From positions 248,001 through 312,000 of the forward strand of contig NZ_JOFZ01000010.1 of assembly GCF_000721265.1 (NCBI RefSeq): a stretch of DNA of 64,000 nucleotides. Direction: 5' to 3'. Positions within the stretch are counted from its first letter, which is position 1; each line of letters starts with the position of its first letter. This DNA comes from Streptomyces sp. NRRL F-5126 (lineage in GTDB: Bacteria; Actinomycetota; Actinomycetes; Streptomycetales; Streptomycetaceae). Both the position numbers and the translations under genes were made by a program. The notes under the pieces are model-generated. The model was not told the DNA's origin. It saw only the letters and a program-made list of their open reading frames with translations, and searched no databases. Shown here piece after piece: positions 53,836 through 61,106 of this stretch.

Positions 53836-53866
53836 AAGTTAGGATCCTTTACAAAAGGACGTCAAC
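53836..53866. promoter_or_regulatory. Operator and promoter between APC permease and ROK regulator
   Basis: GTT-N4-TCCTTT-ACA-AAAGGA-N4-AAC is symmetric over 29 bp (53838-53866). On the minus strand TTGACG (53860-53865), an 18-bp spacer and TAACTT (53836-53841) form the permease promoter with the palindrome in its spacer. TAGGAT (53840-53845) may be the -10 for the regulator gene. Confidence 0.65.
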
Positions 53867-53932
53867 GGCCGGGGAGGAACGATTCCTGACAGCGAGCGGG
53901 CCGACGGCGGCGACCAGGCGTGGAACCGGGGC

Positions 53933-55147
53933 GTGCTGCGCGGCTACAACGAGCGGGTGCTGCTCGACGCCCTGCGCGCCGCGGGCTCCACCTCGCGCGC
54001 GGAACTGGCCCGTACCACCGGCCTGTCCAAGCCGACCGTCTCCACGGCTCTGGCCGCTCTCGAGCGGGCCGGTCTCGTGCGCCGCACGGGCGAGGTCAGC
54101 AGGGGCCGGGGGCGCGGCAGGGCGGCGGTGCTCTACGCGGCCGACCCCGCCGCCGGGTACGTGATCGGCGTCGACGTGGGGCGCGAGTGGCTGCGCGCCG
54201 CGGCTGCCGACCTGGAGGGCACCGTCGTCGGCCGCAGGGACACCCCGAACACCGCGAGGTCGGCGGGCACGATGGTGCGCGACGCGGCGCGGCTCGCGCG
54301 CGCGGTAGCCGCGGAGGCCGGGCTCGACTGGTCGCAGGTGGTGCACACGGTGGTCGGCAGCCCCGGCGTCACCGACCCGGGCACGCACCGCGTGCGCTAC
54401 GCCGTCAACCTGCCGGGGTGGGGGCGCAGCGGCCTGTTCGACCGGCTGCACGCGGAACTCGGCACCGGACTCGACGTGCTGAACGACGCCAACCTCGCGG
54501 CGCTCGGCGAGTACGCGCTCGGCGCGGGCCAGGGCTCACGGCTCTTCGCGTACCTGTGGGTGGGCACGGGCCTCGGCGCGGGCGTGGTCGCGGACGGCAG
54601 GCTCTTCCGCGGCGGCCACGGCGCCGCAGGCGAGATCGGCTACCTGCCGATGTTCCCGCTGCCGCAGGCGGCGGGTCCCGACCCCGCAGCCGCCGGCCCC
54701 GCCACCGGCGGCCCCCGGCCGGCCGGCTACTCCGCGCGCGGCGGGCCCATGGAGGACGCGGCGTCCGCGGACGCGGTGGTGGCGCTCGCCCGGTCCATGG
54801 GCATGCCGGAGGCGACCACGCGGACGGCGAAGGACGTGTTCGCGGCGGCACGCGCCGGGGACGCGACGGCGCTGCGCGCGGTGGAGTGCGAGGCGGCACG
54901 GCTCGCGCACGCGGTGGCCGCGCTCGCCGCGGTGCTCGACCCCGAACTCGTCGTGCTGGGCGGCGGGGTGGGGCGCAACGGCGACCTGCTGCTCGGGCCG
55001 CTGCGCACGTGCCTGCGCGAACTGACCCCGCTGCGCCCGCGCGTGGTGACCTCCGCGCTCGGGGACGACGCGGTGCTGCTCGGGGCGGTCGCGCGTGCGG
55101 CCGAGGCCGCGCGCGAGCGCGTGTTCGACACGCGGCACGACGCGTAG
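53933..55147 (+). CDS. ROK-family transcriptional repressor
   Basis: A protein of 404 aa by the first usual start codon. The winged helix (about 1-60) has RAELARTTGLSKPTVSTALAALERAGLV. The ROK domain follows with IGVDVGREWLRA, which lacks the kinase GGT, so this is a DNA-binding, sugar-sensing member. It lacks the CxCGxxGC zinc site, like its neighbour kinase. The ORF is open upstream to 53843 without ATG, GTG or TTG. A GGGGAGGAA site lies just before ATT 53882, and the codons 53882-53932 read like a natural N-terminus (SERADGGDQAWNRG). The true start may therefore be ATT 53882. Confidence 0.88.
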   Translation: MLRGYNERVLLDALRAAGSTSRAELARTTGLSKPTVSTALAALERAGLVRRTGEVSRGRGRGRAAVLYAADPAAGYVIGVDVGREWLRAAAADLEGTVVGRRDTPNTARSAGTMVRDAARLARAVAAEAGLDWSQVVHTVVGSPGVTDPGTHRVRYAVNLPGWGRSGLFDRLHAELGTGLDVLNDANLAALGEYALGAGQGSRLFAYLWVGTGLGAGVVADGRLFRGGHGAAGEIGYLPMFPLPQAAGPDPAAAGPATGGPRPAGYSARGGPMEDAASADAVVALARSMGMPEATTRTAKDVFAAARAGDATALRAVECEAARLAHAVAALAAVLDPELVVLGGGVGRNGDLLLGPLRTCLRELTPLRPRVVTSALGDDAVLLGAVARAAEAARERVFDTRHDA

Positions 55148-55934
55148 GCGCGGGGCGTCGCCCGGCGCGGCGCCCCTCAAATTCGTAAGAGAGCTTTCCT
55201 TGAACCGTCATGCGCGCGGATGGCCCATCGGAACGCCGCCCGGCCGTCCGGTGGCTGAGACGGCGCCGCCTGCGAGCGTGGCATCCGCCACACCGCCCAG
55301 GTGTTCGCGACAAAGGGGAACGGTCACCGCCCGGAGCCCGTCTCACTCGAACGGGGTCAGCTGCATGCGTGTACCGGGCATTGATATAAAGCTCATATGA
55401 CCGAGCACTTCCAGCAGGGCCGCCGCCTTCGCGGCGTGGCTCCGCGCGGGCTCGTCATCCGGACGCTCCTCCCCGTGCGCCCCCACTCGGGCCGCACGAG
55501 CGCACCTCGGCTCCTGCCACGACCGGAGGGCCCCACCGCTCGGGCCCCGCGCCATGACAGCCGTCCGATCGGTTCCACGCGTCATCGGATGCCGCGATCC
55601 GCGCGGAGTGACTGACCCCCGTGGGCGCTCTCCCGGCGCCCACGCCACTTCGCGATACGGTCTTGCCCGTGCCCGCGTATTCGCCCGCAGGCCCGCCGTC
55701 GTCCCCGGTGAGGACCGCACCCCGGTCCGACCGGCGATGCCGCACGTCTGCAGGCACCAGCTTCCACAACGTAATCACCGCCGTCTCAAGGACGGTTCCA
55801 TCACCGAGCCACGGCCCCAGCGGCCGGGGCCGTGTCCGTCGTGCCCTGGCGCCTTCGCGCCGGCACGGCGCCGCCGCCCCGACCCGGCGTCCGTGGCCCG
55901 GTGTGCCCGCCTGGCCAGGGAGTAGCAAGCCCCC
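55148..55934. other. Long intergenic region before the CHC-type gene cluster
   Basis: 787 bp with no convincing gene. It holds a GC hairpin after the ROK gene, an AT-rich island (ATTGATATAAAGCTCATATGA near 55380-55400), and a perfect hairpin GTGGGCGC / GCGCCCAC at 55621-55643. It probably carries the promoter of the cluster and marks the border between housekeeping and specialised-metabolite genes. Confidence 0.6.
55152..55176 (+). terminator. Possible terminator of the ROK regulator
   Basis: GGGGCG and CGCCCC arms with a GC-rich middle, 4 bp after the stop. Confidence 0.4.
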
Positions 55935-58928
55935 ATGCACCTTCTCGTCAAAGGGATCCAGCACCAGCTCACCGGTGATGTCCTCGTCCCCAACTCCAAG
56001 TACCACGCGCACCGCGCGCTGATCCTCGCGTCACTCGCCGACGGCGTCAGCCGCGTCCACGGGCTGTCGGACGCCCGGCACGTCGAGTACACCGTGCAGC
56101 TCCTGCGGGGCCTCGGCGTGCGGATCACGCGTGACGGTGACACCTTCGTCGTGCACGGACTCGGCGGCCGCTACAAGCCGCGCCGTTCGTCCGTGTCCGC
56201 AGGCAGCTCAGGCACCACGCTGTACTTCATGATCGGGCTCGCGTCCCTGTCCGACCGCGACGTGGCGGTGACCGGGCAGAAGTACTTCAGGCGCAGGCCG
56301 GTGGGCCCGCTGCTGCGAGCGCTCGAACAGATGGGCGTCCAGGTCGAGTCGGCCGACGACTGCCCGCCGATCCAGGTCACGGGGCGCAGGCCCACCGGCG
56401 GCCACGTGCGCATCGCGGGCACGCTCTCGCAGTGGATCTCCGGCCTGATCCTGCTGGCGCCGTTCGCGACCGGCCACACCACCATCGAGGTGGAGGGCGA
56501 GCTGAACGAGCGCACCTACCTGGAGCTGACGGTCGCGATGATGCGGCAGTTCGGCCTCGCCGTCACGGTCTCCGAGGACTGGCGCCGCTTCGACATCGAG
56601 CCCGGCCAGGAGGCGCACCCCGTCGAGCTGACGCTCCCCCCGGACATCGGCTCCGCCGCGTTCGGTGTGGCCGCCGCGGCGCTGCACCCCTCCGACGTGC
56701 TGCTGCGCGGCATCACCTCGCTCGACGGCGGCCCCGCCGACCACCCCGAGTTCCACTTCCTCGACATCGCGCGCGCCATGGGCGTGCCGATGGAGATCGA
56801 CGAGGCGGCGGGCGGAGTGCGCATCCAGCAGGACCGCCCGATGCTCAAGGGCGTCGACATCGACTGCCGCGACGTGCCGGACATGCTGCCGATCCTCTCC
56901 ACGCTCGGCACGTTCGCGTACGGCGAGTCGGTGTTCCGCAACATCGCGCACACGCGCCTCAAGGAGTCGGACCGCGCCGCGGCCATGCTGCAGCTCAACT
57001 CCATGGGCGGCGACCTGGAGTTGACGAGTGACACCCTGCGGGTGCGCGGCGTGGGCGGCCTGGTCGGCGCCAAGCTGTCCTCGTTCAACGACCACCGGGT
57101 GCTGATGTCGCTCGCGGTGGCCTCCTCGCGGGCGCGCGGCCAGTCCACGCTGACCTATCCGAACGCCTACCGCATCTCGTACCCGACGTTCCTCGACGCG
57201 ATGAACACGCTCGGCGTGCCGATGTCGGTGGAGGAGGGCGCGGGCGCGGTCGGCAGGGCCAGGCCGCGCCGCCTGGAGCGCGAGGTCACGAAGCCGGACC
57301 TGGCGGCCGCCGTCACGCTGCCGGAATGGCTGCGGCGGCGCGCCGCCTCGCGGCCGAACGACACCGCGGTGGTGGACGTACGGGCCGACCGCGACGAGGT
57401 CGTCACCTGGAGCGAGCTGTCGGAGCGCGTGGACCGCGCCGCCGCGCTGCTGCTCGAACTCGGCGTGCGGCCCGGCGAGAACGTCGCCTACCAGCTGCCG
57501 AACCGGATCGAGTTCGTGGTGCTGTCGCTCGCGGCCCTGCGGATCGGCGCGGTGTGCTGCCCGATCATCCCGTTCTTCCGTGAGCGCGAGGTCGCGTTCG
57601 TACTGCGCCGCTCCAAGGCGCGCGTCCTGGTGGCCGCCGACGAGTACCGCTCGCGGCGCCCCGCGGACGAGGTGCTCGGGCTGTCCGAGGAGGACCGCGC
57701 CGGCCTCGAGCACCTGCTCGTGCTGTCCACCGGCGGCGGCGCCGCGCGGCTGCCCGAGGCGGGCGCCACGGGACTGTCCGTACGGGACTTCGGCGCCGCA
57801 CTCGACGAGACCTCCGTGGACCGCGCCGCGCTCGACCGGATCGTCCCCACCCCCGACATGACGGCGCAGCTGCTGTTCACGTCCGGCACGACGGGCGAGC
57901 CGAAGGGCGTCACGCAGCCCACGGGCAACCTGGTGCGGGCGGCGGCCATGGAGGTCAAGCACCTCGGTCTCGGCGCCAAGGACGCGGTGTGGGTGCCCTC
58001 GCCGCTCGCGCACCAGACCGGCTTCCTGTACGGCATGGTGCTGGCGATGGTGCTCGGCGTGCCGCAGATCGTGCAGTCCGACTGGGACGCCAAGCGCGCG
58101 CTGCAGTCGCTCAACCAGCACGGCGCGACGTTCGTCCAGGCGGCCACGCCGTTCCTCTCCGACCTGGTGAAGGCCGTCGAGGAGAGCGGCGAGACGCCCC
58201 GCAACCTGCGCATCTTCGTGGCGACCGGCGCCCAGGTGCCGCGCGGCCTCGCCGAGCGCGCGGGACGGCTGCTCGGCGCTGACGTGTGCGGCGCGTTCGG
58301 CACCACGGAGACGTGCCTCGGCGCGCTGTCCGCGCCGGGCGACGAGCCGGGCCAGCGGTGGGGCTCCGACGGCCGAGCCCTCGACGGCATCGAACTGCGC
58401 ATCACCGACGACCACGGCCTGGTGCTGCCGCCCGGTGAGGAGGGCAACTTCGAGCTGCACTCCCCCACCGTCTTCGACGGCTACCTGGACCGCCCCGACC
58501 TGACCGCCGAGGTGTTCACCGAGGACGGCTGGTACCGCACGGGCGACCTGGCGACCATCGACGCCTCCGGATTCCTGCGGATCACCGGACGCGTGAAGGA
58601 CGTCGTCAACCGCGGCGGCGAGAAGATCCCCGTCGCCGAGGTGGAGCAGCTGCTGTTCGGCCACCCCGCCGTGGAGGACGTGGCGATCGTGGCCATGCCC
58701 GACGAGCGTCTGGGCGAGCGCGCCTGCGCGTTCGCCGTCCTGAAGGACGGCGCCACGCTGGAGTTCGGCGAGATGAAGCGCTACCTCGACGAGCACCAGG
58801 TGGCCAAGCAGTACTGGCCCGAGCGCCTTGAGCTGATCGACGTGCTGCCGCGCAACCCGATCGGCAAGGTCCAGAAGTTCGCGCTCAGGGACAGGGCCCG
58901 CGGTCTGCGCCCGCACGGCGAGCTGTAG
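55935..58928 (+). CDS. Fusion of EPSP-synthase-like domain and acyl-CoA ligase (CHC-CoA pathway)
   Basis: A protein of 997 aa in two halves. Residues 1-440 match EPSP synthase in order: NSKYHAHR, SSGTTLYF, FRRRPVG, LSQWISG, DVPDMLP, RLKESDR, NDHR. Aligned by eye with E. coli AroA, Lys22, Arg27, Arg124, Asp313, Lys340 and Arg386 are kept, but Ser23 becomes Tyr, Asn94 Ser, Arg100 Tyr, Ser169 Leu and Lys411 Ile. The PEP site is therefore altered. Residues 455-997 are an ANL-family ligase with TSGTTGEPKG near 648, YRTGDLA near 867 and catalytic Lys978 in PIGKVQKF. In CHC-CoA synthesis these activities would act on shikimate or a phosphate of it and attach CoA. Ribosome site weak. Confidence 0.88.
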   Translation: MHLLVKGIQHQLTGDVLVPNSKYHAHRALILASLADGVSRVHGLSDARHVEYTVQLLRGLGVRITRDGDTFVVHGLGGRYKPRRSSVSAGSSGTTLYFMIGLASLSDRDVAVTGQKYFRRRPVGPLLRALEQMGVQVESADDCPPIQVTGRRPTGGHVRIAGTLSQWISGLILLAPFATGHTTIEVEGELNERTYLELTVAMMRQFGLAVTVSEDWRRFDIEPGQEAHPVELTLPPDIGSAAFGVAAAALHPSDVLLRGITSLDGGPADHPEFHFLDIARAMGVPMEIDEAAGGVRIQQDRPMLKGVDIDCRDVPDMLPILSTLGTFAYGESVFRNIAHTRLKESDRAAAMLQLNSMGGDLELTSDTLRVRGVGGLVGAKLSSFNDHRVLMSLAVASSRARGQSTLTYPNAYRISYPTFLDAMNTLGVPMSVEEGAGAVGRARPRRLEREVTKPDLAAAVTLPEWLRRRAASRPNDTAVVDVRADRDEVVTWSELSERVDRAAALLLELGVRPGENVAYQLPNRIEFVVLSLAALRIGAVCCPIIPFFREREVAFVLRRSKARVLVAADEYRSRRPADEVLGLSEEDRAGLEHLLVLSTGGGAARLPEAGATGLSVRDFGAALDETSVDRAALDRIVPTPDMTAQLLFTSGTTGEPKGVTQPTGNLVRAAAMEVKHLGLGAKDAVWVPSPLAHQTGFLYGMVLAMVLGVPQIVQSDWDAKRALQSLNQHGATFVQAATPFLSDLVKAVEESGETPRNLRIFVATGAQVPRGLAERAGRLLGADVCGAFGTTETCLGALSAPGDEPGQRWGSDGRALDGIELRITDDHGLVLPPGEEGNFELHSPTVFDGYLDRPDLTAEVFTEDGWYRTGDLATIDASGFLRITGRVKDVVNRGGEKIPVAEVEQLLFGHPAVEDVAIVAMPDERLGERACAFAVLKDGATLEFGEMKRYLDEHQVAKQYWPERLELIDVLPRNPIGKVQKFALRDRARGLRPHGEL

Positions 58929-58947
58929 ACAATGCCCTCTGACGGCG

Positions 58948-58981
58948 CGAGCGTGCCCGGGGCCCGTCCCCGGGCCGCTCG
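58948..58981 (+). terminator. Hairpin between the fusion gene and acyl-CoA dehydrogenase gene
   Basis: An inner stem CCCGGGG / CCCCGGG (7 bp) plus an outer CGAGCG / CGCTCG, with a small internal loop. It may give partial termination or mRNA processing in the operon. Confidence 0.45.
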
Positions 58982-59058
58982 TGCGTGAGACGGGTCGTGT
59001 GCCCGGCCGAGGTACGGCGGGGCACCACACAGGGAAACACGGAAGGCAGAATCTGCAG

Positions 59059-60234
59059 ATGACCGACGACGAGCGGTTCCACCAGCTCAAGGCCCAGGTG
59101 GAGCAGTGGGTCCAGGGACCGGGCGAGCGCTGGGCCGAGCGCATCGAGGAGACCGGTGAGGTCCCCGAGGAGCTGTGGGCCGAGCTGAACGAGCTCGGCT
59201 TCCTGCGCGTGGCCGCGCCGAAGGAGTACGGCGGGCAGGGCCTCGGCTTCGCGCGCTGGATGGAGCTGATGGAGGTCTTCTCCCGCTCGCACGGCTCCGT
59301 GCGCATGATCGTGCACGTGGTCAACGGCATCTGGCGCTCCATGGACGGCCACGCGAGCGAGGACCAGCGCAAGCGCTTCGTGATCCCGTCGATCACCGGC
59401 GAGATCAAGATCGCGTTCACGCTGACCGAGCCGGGCAACGGCACGGGGGCGGACATCACCACGTCGGTCGTGCGCGAGGGCGACACGTACTACCTGTCGG
59501 GGCGCAAGCACCTGATCACGTTCGGCGTGCGCTGCGACTACTACCTGCTGGCCGCGCGCGTCGAGGGCAGCTCCGGCCACGAGGGCACCGTCGCGCTGCT
59601 GGTGCCTCGCGAGGCGGCGGGTGTCACCGTCGAGGACACGTCCAACACGATGGGCGTCACGGGCACCGACCACGCGTCGCTCACGTTCGAGCGCACCCCG
59701 GTCCCGGTGGACCACAGGCTCGGCGCCGAGGGCGAGGGCCTCGAGGTCTTCCTCGGCGGCTTCCTGACGCCTTCGCGCATCTCCGTCGCGATGAGCTGCG
59801 TCGGGCTCGCCGAGCGCGCGCAGCAGCTCGCCGTCGAGTACGCGTCGGGCCGCGTCACGTTCGGCAAGTCGCTCACGCAGCGCCAGGCCATCCAGTTCAT
59901 GCTGGCCGAGAACCAGGCCGACATCGAGGCGGCCAAGCAGCTCGTGCTGCACGCGGCCCGCCGCTTCGAACAGGGTGCGGACGACGCGTCGATGCAGTCG
60001 TCGATGGCGAAGATGCACGCCGTCACGATGCTGACGAACGTCACCGACAAGGCGCTCCAGGTGCACGGCGGCCTCGGCTACTGGAAGTCGCAGAAGATCG
60101 AGCGCGTGTACCGGGACGCCCGGGCGCAGCGCTTCGAGGAGGGCACCAACGAGGTGCAGAAGGCGGTCGTCTTCCGCGAGCTGCTGCAGCGCGCGAAGGC
60201 GGCCGGTGAGCAGAACGAGGAGGCCGGCCGATGA
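59059..60234 (+). CDS. Acyl-CoA dehydrogenase (CHC-CoA pathway)
   Basis: A flavoenzyme of 391 aa with the ACAD domain order: N-helical (about 1-120), beta (about 125-220: FTLTEPGNGTGADI, GRKHLITFGV), C-helical (about 225-390: GRVTFGKSLTQRQAIQF, QVHGGLGY). The catalytic Glu region near the C-terminus reads RFEEGTNEV. It would reduce or desaturate a cyclohexene- or cyclohexadiene-carboxyl-CoA during conversion of shikimate to cyclohexanecarboxyl-CoA. The ATG at 59059 is preceded by GGAAGG; the reading from 58981 overlaps the hairpin. The stop overlaps the next start (ATGA). Confidence 0.9.
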   Translation: MTDDERFHQLKAQVEQWVQGPGERWAERIEETGEVPEELWAELNELGFLRVAAPKEYGGQGLGFARWMELMEVFSRSHGSVRMIVHVVNGIWRSMDGHASEDQRKRFVIPSITGEIKIAFTLTEPGNGTGADITTSVVREGDTYYLSGRKHLITFGVRCDYYLLAARVEGSSGHEGTVALLVPREAAGVTVEDTSNTMGVTGTDHASLTFERTPVPVDHRLGAEGEGLEVFLGGFLTPSRISVAMSCVGLAERAQQLAVEYASGRVTFGKSLTQRQAIQFMLAENQADIEAAKQLVLHAARRFEQGADDASMQSSMAKMHAVTMLTNVTDKALQVHGGLGYWKSQKIERVYRDARAQRFEEGTNEVQKAVVFRELLQRAKAAGEQNEEAGR

Positions 60235-61067
60235 GCGGCACGCAGGACGCCGGGAAGAGCGAGCGCGTCTCGCTGATCACAGGGGCCTCGCGCGGCATCG
60301 GCCGCGCCCTGGCCCTCACCCTGGCACGCGAGGGCGGCACGATCGCCGTCAACTACAAGAAGAACGCCGACCTGGCGGAGAAGACGGTCGCCGACATCGA
60401 GGAGGCCGGAGGACACGGCTTCGCGGTGCAGGCGGACGTCGAGACCACCGAGGGCGTGCAGGCGCTGTTCGACGAGGTGGCGCGTCGCTGCGGGCGTCTG
60501 GACAACTTCGTCTCCAACGCCGCGGCCAGCGCGTTCAAGAACATCGTGAACGTCGGCCCGCACCACCTCGACCGGTCGTACGCGATGAACCTGCGCCCCT
60601 TCGTGCTGGGCGCGCAGGAGGCCGTGAAGCTGATGGACAAGGGCGGCAGGATCGTCGCGATGTCCTCGTACGGCTCGATCCGCGCGTACCCGACGTACGC
60701 GACGCTCGGCGCGATGAAGGCCGCGATCGAGGCGTGGGTGCGGTACATGGCGGTGGAGTTCGCGCCGTACGGCATCAACGTCAACGCGGTCAACGGCGGT
60801 CTGATCGACTCGGACTCGCTGGAGTACTTCTACAACGTCAAGGGCATGCCGGACATGCAGGGCGTGCTCGACCGCATCCCGGCGAACCGGCCGGGCACGG
60901 TGCAGGAGGTGGCGGACACCATCAACTTCCTGCTGGGCGAGGGTTCCGGCTACATCACGGGCCAGACGCTGGTCGTCGACGGCGGTCTCAGCGTCGTCGC
61001 CCCGCCGTTCTTCGCCGACGCCGGCCCCGAGCTCCAGCTTCCGCCGCGTCCCACGCGGGAAGCATGA
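60231..61067 (+). CDS. chcA: 1-cyclohexenylcarbonyl-CoA reductase-like SDR (ChcA)
   Basis: A short-chain dehydrogenase of 278 aa. The NADPH motif is GASRGIGR. The active-site Tyr and Lys are spaced as Y-x6-K (YATLGAMK), the pattern of enoyl reductases such as FabL and InhA, not Y-x3-K of ketoreductases. Segments NAAASAFKNI and NAVNGGLIDSDSLE match my memory of Streptomyces collinus ChcA, which reduces several alpha,beta double bonds on the path to cyclohexanecarboxyl-CoA. The ATG overlaps the dehydrogenase stop. It is the key marker of this cluster. Confidence 0.85.
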   Translation: MSGTQDAGKSERVSLITGASRGIGRALALTLAREGGTIAVNYKKNADLAEKTVADIEEAGGHGFAVQADVETTEGVQALFDEVARRCGRLDNFVSNAAASAFKNIVNVGPHHLDRSYAMNLRPFVLGAQEAVKLMDKGGRIVAMSSYGSIRAYPTYATLGAMKAAIEAWVRYMAVEFAPYGINVNAVNGGLIDSDSLEYFYNVKGMPDMQGVLDRIPANRPGTVQEVADTINFLLGEGSGYITGQTLVVDGGLSVVAPPFFADAGPELQLPPRPTREA

Positions 61068-61106
61068 CACCGGCGCAGTAGCTGTCCGTTCGGAGAGGGA
61101 ACGCAC

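Noticed and set aside
55397..55615. A 72-codon frame starting in the AT-rich island
   Set aside because: No ribosome binding site and Arg/Pro-rich random composition.
56208..59486. A 1092-codon minus-strand frame over the fusion gene
   Set aside because: A shadow of the EPSP-synthase/ligase gene with no family motif.
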